Source: Nicotiana tabacum
Lineage: Eukaryota; Streptophyta; Magnoliopsida; Solanales; Solanaceae
NCBI RefSeq assembly: GCF_000715075.1
Contig: NC_134097.1
Location: 63,459,190 to 63,523,189, forward strand
Length of the DNA: 64,000 bases
Direction of reading: 5' to 3'
Shown here piece by piece: positions 45,766 through 57,769 of the stretch (positions are counted from its first letter, which is position 1; each line of letters opens with the position of its first letter). The notes beneath the pieces are model-generated. The model saw only the letters and a list, made by a program, of their open reading frames with translations. It was not told the origin of the DNA and made no database searches. The position numbers and the translations under genes were made by a program.

Positions 45766-46612
45766 GTATCTTTCTTCTTTTGTCCAAAATTTACTTTCAA
45801 ATCTTCTTTATTTTCAATCTCAAAATCCTTTGCCTTCCTCAAAGCTTTGTGTTCTCATATCTCTGGTGTTTCTTCGCCCGTTTCATCACAAAATACCAAT
45901 TGTTTCTTCCCAATTTTCATTCTTTTCATTCGTAAAAGTAAAAATGGCTAAGACTTCGAAAACCGTTCCACAAAAGGAAACTGCTTCATCGTTACGGTCG
46001 GCCGGTAAGGAACCGGCGACGGAGCCATGCCATGAAGAGTTTTTTCCCATAGGGTGCATCCTCGATTCTGAATTCAAGTTGAAAAGACTTCCTCAGTGCC
46101 GAGCCGATGCGAGCTGGTATCGAGGTACATATGCTCGATAACCGAAAAACTCCTCTTCCAAGTTAAAAAAGATTGCAACTAGGAAAAAAAACATATGGTG
46201 GTGCTTGCTCCAGAAGAATCAATCACCACCCAGGTGGAAGGGTTCTCAAGTGTTTACACTTACCCCTTCAGGTTGGGTCCCTTGGATCCGATTATTACAG
46301 ATTTCTGCAAGAAATACGAGGTGACCCTCGGTCAGATTCATCCCTCTTTCTGGAGGATAGTGATACTACTTCGTTTCTTTGCAAGCAAAGTCGATGAGCT
46401 TTTTTTCACCCTCGACCACTTTATCCGCCTATATATCCCCCGACTCTATCGATGAGGGCTAATAAAGCTTTAATGTCTAGCCATAATGGCACCTTTCTCG
46501 AGCATCGACGAGGACAAAGATCAGGGCTATATGGGCCGATTTGTTTGAGTGAAGACCTCGAACTTGATCCTGGTTGAGAGTATGCCATTTCTTGCGAAAT
46601 GGAATATGAAGC

Positions 46613-46675
46613 GTAAGTATAATTCCGTCCTCGTTTTCCGTTTACTGCCTTCGTTTGTTCACCCTTTCTCATCAG
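46613..46675 (+). other. Putative intron 1 of the antisense gene
   Basis: GTAAGT donor and a pyrimidine-rich CTTTCTCATCAG acceptor; 63 bases. Reading frames on each side are damaged, so this one is the least certain. Confidence 0.45.
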
Positions 46676-46821
46676 TATTTTACTTGATGCAACCGTTGCT
46701 TGGATGCTGAGTGTGGTTCTCAATCCCGATGACTGGGTAAGGAGCTTAATATCACAGTCGACACATGCTGAGCGCGCATGGCGCAATTTGTCGAAGGGTC
46801 AATGGGAGGCTAGTAGTCATG

Positions 46822-46901
46822 GTAAATTTTTCTGCTTGACTTAATGATTTTACTACTGTTCGAATATTTTTCAAAAATTACTCATTTCTCTTCTTTTGTA
46901 G
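46822..46901 (+). other. Putative intron 2 of the antisense gene
   Basis: GTAAAT donor, CTTCTTTTGTAG acceptor, 80 bases. Joins ...SSHG to LEKEV in frame. Confidence 0.65.
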
Positions 46902-47807
46902 GTCTCGAGAAGGAGGTGATGATGATTCCCCCATCTGGTGATGAAGAAATCTTTCCCCCACCATCTGTCTCGAAGCTGGCGAAGGAGAAGAAAAGGAAGA
47001 GGGCTTCGACTTCCACAAACTTTGAGGAGCAAAAATACAAAAAGAAAATCACCCGCAAAACCCAATGTGAACATCATCCCTTTGACTTTGGAGTCAGTCC
47101 AATGGATGAGGGAAGAGGTCGAAGAGGAAGAAGAAGAAGAAGACTCTAGGTTGGTGTCCCGTGTGCGAGTGCGCCGAGATTCGAGCAACAACTGAGATGG
47201 TGGGGGCTGAGGCTGCTCTGCCTCAACTTGATGAGACTGAGGGGAAGGCTTCGACCAAAGTCCCTAAGCCAGAAAGAAGTGAAGACGCATCGCCTCGAGG
47301 TTAGAAGGATACCGAGAAAGTAGTTGATGCTGGTGTAGAAATCGGGCTCGAGGCTTCCCAAGATGAAAGCGCCTCAAAAGATTCACTTGGGGTGATAAAT
47401 ATCTAGGATTCCCCTTCGTTTCCTTCGTTTACTGAGTCAATGATCAAGGAGGTCAGGCGGTGAAGGCTAGCCATGATGAAGACGTCCATGAAGCAGAAGA
47501 CCGTTTTCGTGGTTACTTCACCGGGGTGGAGCATGCCACTGGCCTGGGTGATTTGGAAGTACCGAGGAAGAACTCGAGTGAGGCTTACTCGAGCCTTAAA
47601 CTGATCAGTCGGTTTCCAGCTCCAAGTGTCAATCCTGGCAGCAAGAGATCAATCGTCATCTCAGTCCCGGAGAATGCTGGGGTCCTTTCTTCCCCCTTAG
47701 GGGTGGCTAGCTACCTTCGGTTTTTGGTAACCGAGGAGGACTAGGCTAAGATGGATGAAGTGGAGATGCCCTACTTGTTCAATGAAGCTCAAAAGGCATT
47801 GAATCAG

Positions 47808-47887
47808 GTACCCTCAAGTATCTTTGATAATTCCAAGTTCTACACTTATACTTTTTTTTATTTAATTTCCTTTTCCGTGTTTTTCAG
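47808..47887 (+). other. Putative intron 3 of the antisense gene
   Basis: GTACCC donor, TTCCGTGTTTTTCAG acceptor, 80 bases, T-rich. Joins ...ALNQ to ASVLHHKAF in frame. Confidence 0.65.
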
Positions 47888-48762
47888 GCTTCGGTGCTTC
47901 ATCATAAGGCCTTCCTCCGATCCCGAGATGAGTTGAGCTGGTATGAGGCCGAGATTTGGGGGCTCATCTAGAAGAAGGATGGTTTCAAACTTCTCAGTGA
48001 GAAAAGAGAAATGGAGGTAAATAGACTTCAAGCTGATTTAGAGATGGACCAAAAAGAGCATGCCGATCTGGTCGTGCAGGTAAACAAAATCTTCGAAGTT
48101 ACTGAAGGTGAATTGGTCACAATGACTAACAATCTGAACCGCATTTCCAACAAAATATTTACATAATCGAGCAGCTCCGTAAAGAGGTATAAATTGTAAA
48201 GACTGAGGCCGAAGAATGGAAAAAGCATATAGATTGTTTGGCCTCAGAAAAGGAGACTGCCCGGGCCCAGCTTGCCTCGGCTGAAATCTAGCTCCGAATT
48301 ATAAAAGAGAAAACCTTGGTGCAAGCCAATATAATCGAGGAGCTCCAGTTCCAATTGTGTTTATTAATTTTTGATCAGGAGAAGCTGGTCATAGAGCTCG
48401 AAGCGACCAAATCGGAGGTCGAAGCAACCAAGGCCAATGACGATGCAGTGATGGCTATCTATCGGGCCGATGCTAAAACTGCTCAAGTTTGAGCAAAGAA
48501 GGTTGCTGAGGCCGCTCAGATTGGAGCAGGGAGGATCGCCGAGCATGCCAAATGTCAATCACGAATGGGGACCCTTGAGGAAATCCATGCTCAGGGATTT
48601 GACCTTTCCACCGAGATCGAGAATGCTAAGAAGCTTGAAGTTGAAGCTAGGAAATTAGCCTATCCCGATGATGATGATGAATCTGAAAGCTTGAGGGAAT
48701 TCGAAAGAGAGGAAGACCCTGAGGGTAGAGATGCTACTCCTGGAGATGACCAGGTCACTTAG

Positions 48763-50247
48763 GATTTTAAATAGTTTTTTGTATTTCTATCGAGGACGCT
48801 TTGACCTTTTGTAAAGAACTTCCATCGGGCCGTATTGCCCTTGTAAAAAGGTTTTGATGAATACATATAAAACTTTTTCCCTTCCATGGCTTCTAAATCT
48901 GTTGTTAATTTATATGTAAGTGTCAAAGTGCCTTAGCATAAAATTATAAAGTTGTATTCGAAAGTCCAAGGTTTGAGATGGTAAGGACTGATAATAAGTA
49001 TTGTCCTTGACCGTTTCTAATCGATGGACCCCGAGTGCTCATTCGAACTTGAGCTGAGGTAGGCCTTAAGCTTAATGATCGAGTGAGGATTCGCTCGAAC
49101 TTGAAGTAAAAGTAGCCATTAGGTCTTATGGTCGAGTGAGGACTTTCTTCAACTCGAGATAAGGTTGCCCTTTGGCTTTATAGTTGAGTGAGGATTTGCT
49201 CGAACTCGGGATAAGGGGGCCCTCGGGCCCGATAGATAGTCCCCGAGTAAGAATTTGCTTGAAATCAGATCAAAGTAGCCCTTGGGCTTTGTAGTCGAGT
49301 GAGGACTTGCTCGAAATCGAAGTAAAACTAGCCCTTAGGCTTTATAGTCGAGTGAAGACTTGCTCGAACTCGGGTCAAGGTGTACCCTTTTCGGCTCTCG
49401 AATTTTTCCCTTTGCTTTATCATTCGTATTTACAAAGGTTGGAATGCCTTAGTATGAAATAATAAGGCTGTGTTCGAGGGTTCAAATAAAACCTTGCCTT
49501 TATTGCCTTTTTGGGTTAAGGCATTATCGGGGTTCGAAGCTACTGAAGTTTTCTCCCAAAAATATCTCAAGTTTAAGATTTTGTGGATGATAGCCTTTAG
49601 AACTTTTTGTGAAAGAATTCTTTCTTTTTCGAAGGCCTATTTTGTTACGAGTTTCAGACGTCTTCGAGCCGTGTTAGATTGGCCATAGCCTTTTAGCTTG
49701 GAATCTGCCCATTAGGCTTGTTCTCCTATTTTATCTGGGCTTGCCCGAGAAAGCAATCCCCGAGTGGGGGGGGTGGGGGTTATCCAAACTCTGGTTATGA
49801 TCGGCCCTTGAGCTCGTTTCCATAATAGAATGAAAGTATGGAATTGTAAGGTAGAAAAACTTTTTCTTGGACATGAGGTAATTGCAAGGAAAACTACTTC
49901 TCTTTATTCTTGTAAAAAATGATTACACATGCGTACATTATTTGTGCCAGGGCTCGAGCAATCTATGTGGGCACAATTCGATCGTTTGGCCCTTTCAAAT
50001 CTCACCCTGTTACTATGAAGTAATTTCCTTGAAACAAAGTTGAAATTCAAGGGCAATGCCCCCAGTATTCGAGGTTGACTGTAGAGGAACCTTGGATACT
50101 GTTAATGCTATTTTGACAATGACTCGTGATCGGTCATTGATTATGAGTTAACATGATCCATTGTTGCCTCGTTAAAAACCTTGCCGAAAAACCCAATGGG
50201 GACAAAAATAGTTCAAGTAAAAAAGAGTGCAATGTGTGTTTTAAGAC
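48763..50247. other. Non-coding middle of element C
   Basis: Starts as the 3' end of the antisense gene and continues through the 49077-49390 repeats and a G run (49767-49777). This is where protease, RT, RNase H and integrase would be expected on the minus strand; none is visible. Confidence 0.6.
49077..49390. repeat. ~53-bp imperfect tandem repeats in element C
   Basis: About six diverged units built on GTCGAGTGAGGACTTGCTCG, then AACTCGAG-like sequence, then GCCCTTGGGCTTTATA. Unit length varies from about 52 to 60 bp. Confidence 0.7.
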
Positions 50248-51719
50248 CTAAGGCTTCGTGTCACTCCTTGTCGACAACCTACAAGTGTTAGTTGAAAAAT
50301 AGAAAGAATTGAAATGGGGTCGTACCTGATCATTTGGATTTAGGGTGTTTAATGCGACCTTCCTCGGTACTAAGTCCCCTTGAACTTTAACCTCGATCAT
50401 TTCTCCTCTCATTTTGTGTAGAATTTCGCCCAAATCTGTTGCCTCTATGGTTCCTATTATACGGTTGTTATCGATCTTTATTTGACCTTGGTTCTCGATC
50501 AATGTCTCTCTTGATTCTATCTACGAGCCTGTTAGGATAAAGGGACCCAGAAGGAGTCCCCATATGATCATCTTCGACCCTAATCTTCGACTGATATTGA
50601 TTATGTACATCAGCCCAAGCGACAGCTGAATACTCGATCAAATTCTGCTTCAACAACTGTGAACCATTGGAGCTCCGAACGTTAAGACCTTGAGTGAAAT
50701 CTGGAACAGCCCAATCGTCGGTGACCGATGGCAAATCCATTCGTTCCATTTGGAATCCAAATACGAATTCTCTGAGCATTTTGTTATCCTTCTACCTTAC
50801 CTAAAAAGGTCTAATTTTTTTTTGTTGCGACCTTAATGGCCCCGGCGTGTGCCTTTACAAAATGATCTACAAGCATAGAGAACAAGTCAATAGAATTAGG
50901 CAGTAAATTATGATACCATGTCATAGCACCCTTTGAGAAAGTCTCCCCGAATTTTTTAAGCAAGACGGATTCGATCTTGTCGTCTTCCAAGTCATTTCCT
51001 TTGATAGTACACGTGTAGGAGGTGACGTGTTCATTTTGATCAGTCGTCCCATTATATTTAGGAATCTTGGGCATACGGAACTTCTTAGGGACCAACCTCA
51101 GAGCTGCACCTGGGGGAAAAGGTTTTTGTACAAACTTTTTTGGAATCTGGTCATTTTAATATTGGTGGAGCCCTCGGGATTTGGTCGACCCTGGAGTTAT
51201 AGGTTTCCACCTTCATATCATTTTCCTCAATCTTTTTTTCCCTTGCCTCGATCCGCTTTTTTAGTTCTTCGAGCATCTTTATAATAGCAGGATTGGTCCC
51301 CAATTCCTTCTAATTTGATTTTCTCGAAGCCGATTCGAACTTGTGTACAAGTTCCTGGATGGCTCGAGTTCAAACCTGTTTGGCATGTGGTTCTAATTTT
51401 GGAGCTGAGTTATTGCTGCCTGTTGGGCTTGCAACATTTTGAAGATCACCCGCAGGCTGATCTCGCCATCTCCATCGCCATGTTTGTTTCGAGTAGCTTA
51501 TCGGGTACCCCACGAACACTACTTTAAGGATCGATGGCCAAATATCCATCGATGGTTACAAGCGAACTGGCGTTGATTGGATCTATAACCGGAACTCCAT
51601 CGAGGCCAGCAGGGGGTACAACGTTTCCTAGTGCTATGTTCTCATTCTCACCGTGGTGGTCGAGATCATTATCAATGTATTGTCGTGTTGACTGAGAGTT
51701 TGTCATTTTTAAATCCTGT
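50248..51719 (-). pseudogene. gag: Gypsy gag pseudogene of element C
   Basis: Minus strand. The start region MTNSQSTRQYIDNDLDHHG (about 51706) lies 100 bp inside the 5' LTR. A stop follows DGYLAIDP. The conserved gag core is MPKIPKYNGTTDQNEHV, ESVLLKKFGETFSKGAM, TWYHNLLPNSIDLFSML and FVKAHAGAIKVATKK (51095-50811). After a frameshift near 50810 it continues FQMERMDLPSVTDDWAV, TQGLNVRSS and DVHNQYQSKIRVEDDH (50779-50468), then a stop. The nucleocapsid zinc knuckle and everything after it are missing. The product would have been the particle shell protein. Confidence 0.82.
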
Positions 51720-51800
51720 AATCAAAGACACATCAAAGAACAAGCTTAAAATAGTGTGTGTTACGAAAATTTGTACCAGACAATCACTATTATCCTTAGC

Positions 51801-51819
51801 CCCACGGTAGGCGCCAAAT
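51801..51819 (-). other. Primer binding site of element C
   Basis: Minus strand TTTGGCGCCTACCGTGGGG directly after the LTR end ...GTAACCA. TGGCGCC-type sites are usual in Tat and Athila elements. Confidence 0.75.
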
Positions 51820-52485
51820 TGGTTACCCTAAAAACGGATAACAACTGAATTTATACTATGGGTTTAAGGACATATGATTTTACAAGGCACAAACTGAGAG
51901 ATAACATAAATTGATACTGAAATTAAATAAAAATAGAGATAAAGAAAACCAAACAAAATGTAAAGCTTTGATCCTCGAGCTAGGTTGCCCTCGAACCAAG
52001 TGAGTATTTCGCTGGAAAGTATGAACAAAGTAACAGAAATATTGGGAGTTTAAAAGAGGCAGTATATTGCTTTGTATTGCGTAAATGTCATGTGTCCTTC
52101 AAATGATCAGACCCCCTTTATATAGTAGGGGAGTCCTACTCTTGGTACAATTCTAAATATAGTTAAGAAACCTCATGATTGGCTGATTAATCGGCCTTAT
52201 CTTAATACGTACCGAAATTTGTGCCGTGATCCTTGCCCGATTGCGGATATTTCATCTTTCTGTTATTCAACCCAGTAAGCTTCCCTCGATGCCCATCTTT
52301 TCCGGTACCGATCTTGGTCAATCTCGATCTTGGTCGGTCTCGAACTTAATCGCTCTTAGGGTCTCGAGATTGGCAACTTAACTCTGCACCATAGTTTGAT
52401 ATAAATCAAAGTCGATCCTCTACTAATCATGCTTTAGCCTAGATCAGTGGCACAAAAAGGGCAAACCCGATTTTGTACGTATAAA
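51820..52485 (-). repeat. 5' LTR of element C (666 bp)
   Basis: Plus strand TGGTTACCC to GTATAAA (the expected terminal CA mutated to AA). Minus-strand TATA box CTATATAAAGGGG at 52113-52125. Confidence 0.87.
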
Positions 52486-52490
52486 CCCTG
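52486..52490. other. Target site duplication CCCTG, right copy
   Basis: Matches 44881-44885. Confidence 0.85.
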
Positions 52491-52829
52491 CACAATCTAA
52501 GATATTTTTCATTCAAATTATTGGGTAGGAAGTAAACCTTATGGTGAAGATGGACTAGTTATTTCAGATCGATGCATTAACTAGCCTACACGACTTTATT
52601 GGAAGGAGATACATACATTTTTAACACTTTTCCATGATGTATGTACTAGTAGAAGCTTGAGAAGTAAAGTGAAGATGGAATCTATGAGTAGAGCCAGAAA
52701 GGGTATTTAAATTTGTTTAAAGAGAGGATCTCTAGTGATCTCGATCGAATGGTTATTCTGCTATGATCTAGCGGCCTGGAGACTGATGTCAAGGTCACGA
52801 ATAGTGGAGTTATAAACTTTATTATGCTC
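52491..52829. other. Non-coding stretch between elements C and D
   Basis: No gene or repeat recognised. Its last five bases (TGCTC) should be the left TSD of element D, whose partner is off the right edge. Confidence 0.4.
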
Positions 52830-55800
52830 TGTCGCTCCCTCTTTTTCTCGCAAAATCGGGTTTCAACATTTCTGGGACAACTCCTTTCTGAGAGAGTAGG
52901 GAATTGGAATTGAAAGAGCCGCTACCTAACGGATTAAGGTGCGTTAGGGTACCTAGAGCGGATAACTCATGTTGTACCAGTTTATATCACCAGAGATCGA
53001 GTAAGGGCTCAAAATTACCTTGAGGGGAAGGTGTTAGGCACCCCTCGAGGTCTACAACGGTGGGTCCCGACCGAACTTAAATTAAGTGAATTAGTCTAAA
53101 AAGGGAAGAAAACAATTTGGACAAATACAATATTCAATTTATTTTAAACAGGAGTATAGTGGGGTGGTCCTAAGTTTTTTAGCCTATAGGATCATTCCAT
53201 GCAATACTTTGTAACTCCCTCAGGTTGGGGAGTTACTCATAGTATTAGTGCACGGACTATTATCTCCTTACTACCCAATTACTATCTTTAAGTTGTTACT
53301 TAAGCCTTCTAGTTGTTTCTAGCTCGTTCCTTATGCGTGCACTACCCGTCCCTTACCTATGACCCTGGAGGTATTAGGACCTCTATTTGGGATGATTCTA
53401 GACCAACCTATGTTACTTCAAAATATGAAATCTAGGCGACAAACAAAAACAAATAGGACTTTCAGATAAAGAACAAGCATGGGCTCACATTGACCTCTAC
53501 ACATAGACAACAAAAGCACGCAATTGAATCAGCAAACTTTATTAACTTTGGAATTCTATAGGCAAGATATCTATGTGAGAAAACAGAGTACAGAAACAGC
53601 TTTGTTAACGTGAGCATTAAGACCTATTTGTTTGCCTACTGATTTTATTCAGCATGAATCTGGGTACTTCAAGCAGCAATATGCCACAATTATAAACCTA
53701 GAATCATTATAAGTCCTACAGATATATTGCTTAAGTGATTGACAATAGCAAGTGAATTCAGGATCGATCAACAGAATCCTAAAGGCATGTTTTCTACAAG
53801 CTTGCTGATTATAGACCTATAGACATGTTTTCTAAGTGTAGCACTGATTTTGACTTTTAGGGATAGATTTTATTCCCTTTTGATCCTATAGGCATGATTT
53901 CTAATTACTGAATTGACTTAAACCATATAGGCATGATTTTTAAATTTGAAATTGATTTTAGTCCTATAGGCATGGTATCTATTGCTGGATTGATTTAAAG
54001 CCTATATGCATGATTTCTAGGTTTGAATGGATTTAAATCCTATAAGCATGATATCTACTAACTCTATATGGGCAGAAATTAAATAGATTGCAAGGATGGA
54101 TAGTTAATTCAAACAACAAGATCCTATATGCATGCTTGATAATGCACATTTGTTGGAAACATGTACAAATCCTATGAGCGGGATTTCTTATATACAGAAT
54201 TAAATGAAATTCCTATAATTAGGATTCTAGTATGCCAATGTAAAATACAGAAAATGATCATGAAAACCCTATAGGTAGGATGTCTAAACACAGTATAGAA
54301 CTCACACAGTTTTCACTTAAATGAACAAAATTGACAGCAAAATTAAATCCTATATGCACGATTTCTACCCTATTTTAACAAAATATATAAGAAGAAACCC
54401 TCCAACTTTACTAAATATAACCGAATCTATTATTACATAATTATTACAGACCAAAATAGCCGAATGAAATACATATAGGTATAAGTTACAATATAGGGAG
54501 CCTTCACAGGCCCAATAAACCTGGGAACCAGGCCTTCCCACATTACAGCTTTGAAGCATAGCAGTGATTCATCCACATCATATTAGAACCAGGCTTCTAG
54601 TGTGTCAAAGTTCCCAAGGGCCTCAGGGACCCTGTGCAATTCTCACACCAGAACCACATATTCATAAAAGACTTCATGGGAGATTGAAAAACCAGCCCCT
54701 AGTGCATCAGAGTTCAGAGGAATCTCATGTGGACCCTAGGGAGTACTCACACTGAGGTGGTTGAGAACCTAAGGGACTAAGAGTATATAAAAGAGAGAAG
54801 GGGCAGGTTTTTTTAAAGATAGATAGATTTCAGAAGGAATTGGATTCAGAACACAAAGTTGCAGGCAAAGCTGCACCAAGAAAAACAAACAAAGTTCATG
54901 CATAGACACATGGTTCACATAAGCTGGAGTCTGACTAAGCTAAATACTCAAGCTAGTACTTAAGCCAATCATGGTCTAATCATAGAAAACAATTAGGCAG
55001 AAACATTTGAGTTGACCAGACAAGTTGATTAAACAGACAGGACACACGAGTAAGGAAACAAGCCAGCTGATTACATGTCTATATTGTGCAAAGTTTAGAT
55101 CAGGTATAGAATTAACAAACAGTGCATGAGACAACTTAAACCTTAGGCTAAACTATGAAAAGGATTCATATTATTCAAAATAATTTAGACTTAAGTTAAA
55201 AGTGTTACTAAATGAGATTATATAATCATATAAAGGACAGTGCCATGCTGGGAATTGAAACAGACTAGTCAAACAAAGCATGAAATTGCAAAGGTTAGGG
55301 CATACCTGTTAAGTAAGAAAATAAGCAAGTATGCCACAATAGGGAAATCCCAGAATAACTTGGCCTTGGCTTTCAGCCGGCCAAAATCAAGAGACACTTA
55401 GCACATAAATCAGTACACAGAGAGAGTATAAGTTTTTAGTGAGAAACATGAGAGTTCCAGTCTTCAAAAGGGAATGGGGGAGGGGTTTAAATAGTGTTCA
55501 ATTAAGTGAAAAAATAAGGTAAGTAATCAAACACATATGAATAAGGAAAGAACTCAATCATAGAATAAATACTACAAGGTTCAGTAAATTAACAGGGCAT
55601 AACAACATGTAATCAAGCGAGTAACAAAAATAAGGAAAATTTCGATTAACAAGCAGTCTCATGGTAAATAAGGAAAATAGTAGTCATATATGAGGAAGGA
55701 AAAAGCATCGAAAAAACAGTAAAAGATTTCAAACCTTAATTTTCAGTAAACAAAAAAATCAGCAGTAAAATAAGGTACATACTGTAGACAGGAGAATTCA

Positions 55801-57246
55801 AAAGGAAAACCAGAATCGAACAGATTTGGTTTGATTCTGAAGAATCAAAACCCCAAATTTAGGGCAAGTAAGAAGCAGCAGTAACAAAGAGTTGTAATAA
55901 AATGTATAGAGACATACAAACAACAATATTGAAGAAAAATAATTAAGAAATCGAAAATCAAATTAGATCTAGAAAGATCTGAAACCCTAGTTTTGGGTAA
56001 AACACCAAATCAGCCAGAATAAAAGAGAATAACACAGATTCGTACCAAATAAACATATATAAGAGTTTATTAAAGGAAATTCATAAACGAATCAACTTTA
56101 ATTCAAGTAAAAGAAACGGTTTGAAACCCTAGATTTAAGTAAATCACATAATCGGTAAAAACTCAACTGATCTATAAACAACAGAACAAATATAGACGAA
56201 GAAAATGCTTAAAAGACAGAGTTTGAACCAGATTTGGTTCAAATTAGAGAGGATCTGAAACCTTAACTTTTAGGGCTTAGCGAATCAAGAGAGATATAAG
56301 AGAATTATTGCAAATAATGTGTTTGGACTTGAGATTGTCAGATTCAAAGGGCAAACACGGATTTAGACGGAACCAAATCGGGGTACTGTCATATTTAGGC
56401 AAGTACCTAAGTTATTCCATAATCGGGTGCCAAATAAGGGAAGAACCCTAGAATGGTAAGGGAGTAATGGGAGAATCCTATTAGAACAGGGATTCTTGGG
56501 GTGTTTGGGTGATATGGCAACTTTAGGGTTTGACAGGGAGGGAGATGAGAGAGTTTAAGGGCGGCATTTGGTAAGAAATACCTAGGGTTTGGGGATGGTA
56601 GGTTAATTAAAAAGGGACGGACGAATGAGGGTCGTTGATTTTGAAAAATCAATGGCCAGGATTAAAAGGGGAATTTGGGTCGGGTAACAACGGGTAATGG
56701 GTTAGGGTTAATGGGTATTTGGGTATTGGGCTGGTGTATATAATTGGGCTATGTCCGAAAATTAATTAAGAAAAAGGGCTAGATTTTAAATATCTAATTA
56801 AATCAGTAAATAATTTGTAAAATAATTAATAATTAGTAAAAATATTGTTTGTGCATGAAAAAATAATTTAAAATAATTACATAATATTATAAAAATATAG
56901 GAAGTCATTTTTATGTAAATAATGTACTTATGCATATGTATAGACTATTATTGCAAAATATGCAATTTTAGCCTTAAAAATGTAATTAAAATATTTAAGC
57001 ACTATATGGGCATAAATGATGAATTTAGATGATTAAATCATCATAAAAATAATATGAGGGATAATTATTGGATATTTGTATAATAAAAAATACAGAAATA
57101 AATTGATTTAAAGCCTTTAAAATTATAGAAAAAATTATAAAAATACTTGTGCATGTTTTGTAAATCTAATAATAATGCATGTGAACTATTTTGAAAATAT
57201 ATATGCATATTTACAATATATATGAGGGAAAAATTGGGTATCAACA
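52830..57246 (-). repeat. 3' LTR of element D (4417 bp)
   Basis: The minus strand starts TGTTGATACCC after the PPT and ends GGGAGCGACA. It shares with the other Tat LTRs the end-region motif TGCCTAACACCTTC (minus strand, 53027-53040). Candidate TATA boxes: minus strand TATTTAAA at 55486-55493, and a plus-strand TATATAAAA at about 54785-54793. A degenerate repeat field lies at 53780-54365. No coding sequence. Confidence 0.85.
53780..54365. repeat. Degenerate CCTATAGGCATGATTTCT repeats in LTR D
   Basis: About 12 copies of CCTATA(G/T)GCATGATTTCT and variants at irregular steps, often close to 36 bp (for example 53889, 53926, 53965, 54001, 54038). An old, eroding tandem array inside an LTR. Confidence 0.65.
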
Positions 57247-57259
57247 GCTGCCCCTCTTT
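57247..57259 (-). other. Polypurine tract of element D
   Basis: Minus strand AAAGAGGGGCAGC, identical to element 1. Confidence 0.85.
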
Positions 57260-57344
57260 ACCCGGAAAGGATGAAAGAGTTGTCGAGTAAAGAAATAATG
57301 ACCGATTTTGAACGAATGGGCTGTTTTGAAAAATATAGGCTGCA

Positions 57345-57405
57345 CCTTGGTCTCTAAACTGCCTACATATCCTTGGTTTTACAGGAATCAGGCCATGTGT
57401 AGTTC
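57345..57405 (-). other. Array-flanking motif in element D, LTR-side copy
   Basis: Minus strand GAACTACACATGG, CCTGATTCC, AAGGATATGTAGGCAG. The GGTTCGGTCA end is eroded. Confidence 0.6.
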
Positions 57406-57769
57406 TAGACCCAACGGTGAATGAAACTGATGGAATTGTTATAGGAATAGTCGTATGTTCAGGAAAAGGTACTTTTGGGAAGGATAGTATCGGATGGATT
57501 TATGCAGAGTTATGAATATGAATCTGAAGCATAACGGAAGTATCACAGGGCAGATATCTGAACTATCATAGAGTAAAGGCGAGTAATTGATGGGAGTCGG
57601 TTACGTTTGAAATAATGGCAAGGTATAAATGGTATGAGCGGAAACCGGAGTGAAGGTTGCTCCTTTTTAAGAAACGATTAACTCCTGAATTACCTGCAAA
57701 ACTTTAAAACACGATGCATGCAAGTATACAGATTATTGCGAGAATTTAAACATGATGCAAATTCCTTTT

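Larger units (their letters stand above)
45944..48762 (+). pseudogene. Spliced antisense gene carried by element C, decayed
   Basis: Start at ATG 45944 (AAAATGGCT context; MAKTSKTVPQKE). Exon pieces: 45944-46612, 46676-46821, 46902-47807, 47888-48762. Introns have GT...AG ends (46613-46675, 46822-46901, 47808-47887), and at the last two joins the reading continues sensibly (SSHG|LEKEV; ALNQ|ASVLHH). The middle has a globular part (YTYPFRLGPLDPIITDFC, LGQIHPSFWRIVILLRFF), then a Lys-rich and a Glu-rich tract (about 47110-47145), then a long Glu/Lys/Ala coiled-coil region, ending DDDDESESLREFER...DDQVT. At least one frameshift (about 46140) and several stops (46453, 47305, 48152, 48290, 48490) disable it. 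It resembles proteins often labelled putative plant transposon protein in Solanaceae; function unknown. Confidence 0.7.
44886..52485 (-). mobile_element. Gag-only Ty3/gypsy element C with an antisense gene (7.6 kb)
   Basis: LTRs at 44886-45568 and 51820-52485 share order and most sequence, and the flanks are perfect CCCTG duplications. On the minus strand the PBS (TTTGGCGCCTACCGTGGGG) follows the right LTR and the PPT (AACAAGGGGACTATC) precedes the left one. Minus-strand order is 5' LTR, gag, a gap where protease to integrase should be, a gene on the opposite strand, PPT, 3' LTR. An antisense ORF near the 3' end is known in Retand-type Tat elements. With no pol, it depended on a relative for movement. 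Confidence 0.88.

Noticed and set aside
46421..46786. Minus-strand 121-codon stretch in element C
   Set aside because: Opposite to the antisense gene, which reads better on the plus strand with introns. Not part of gag or pol.
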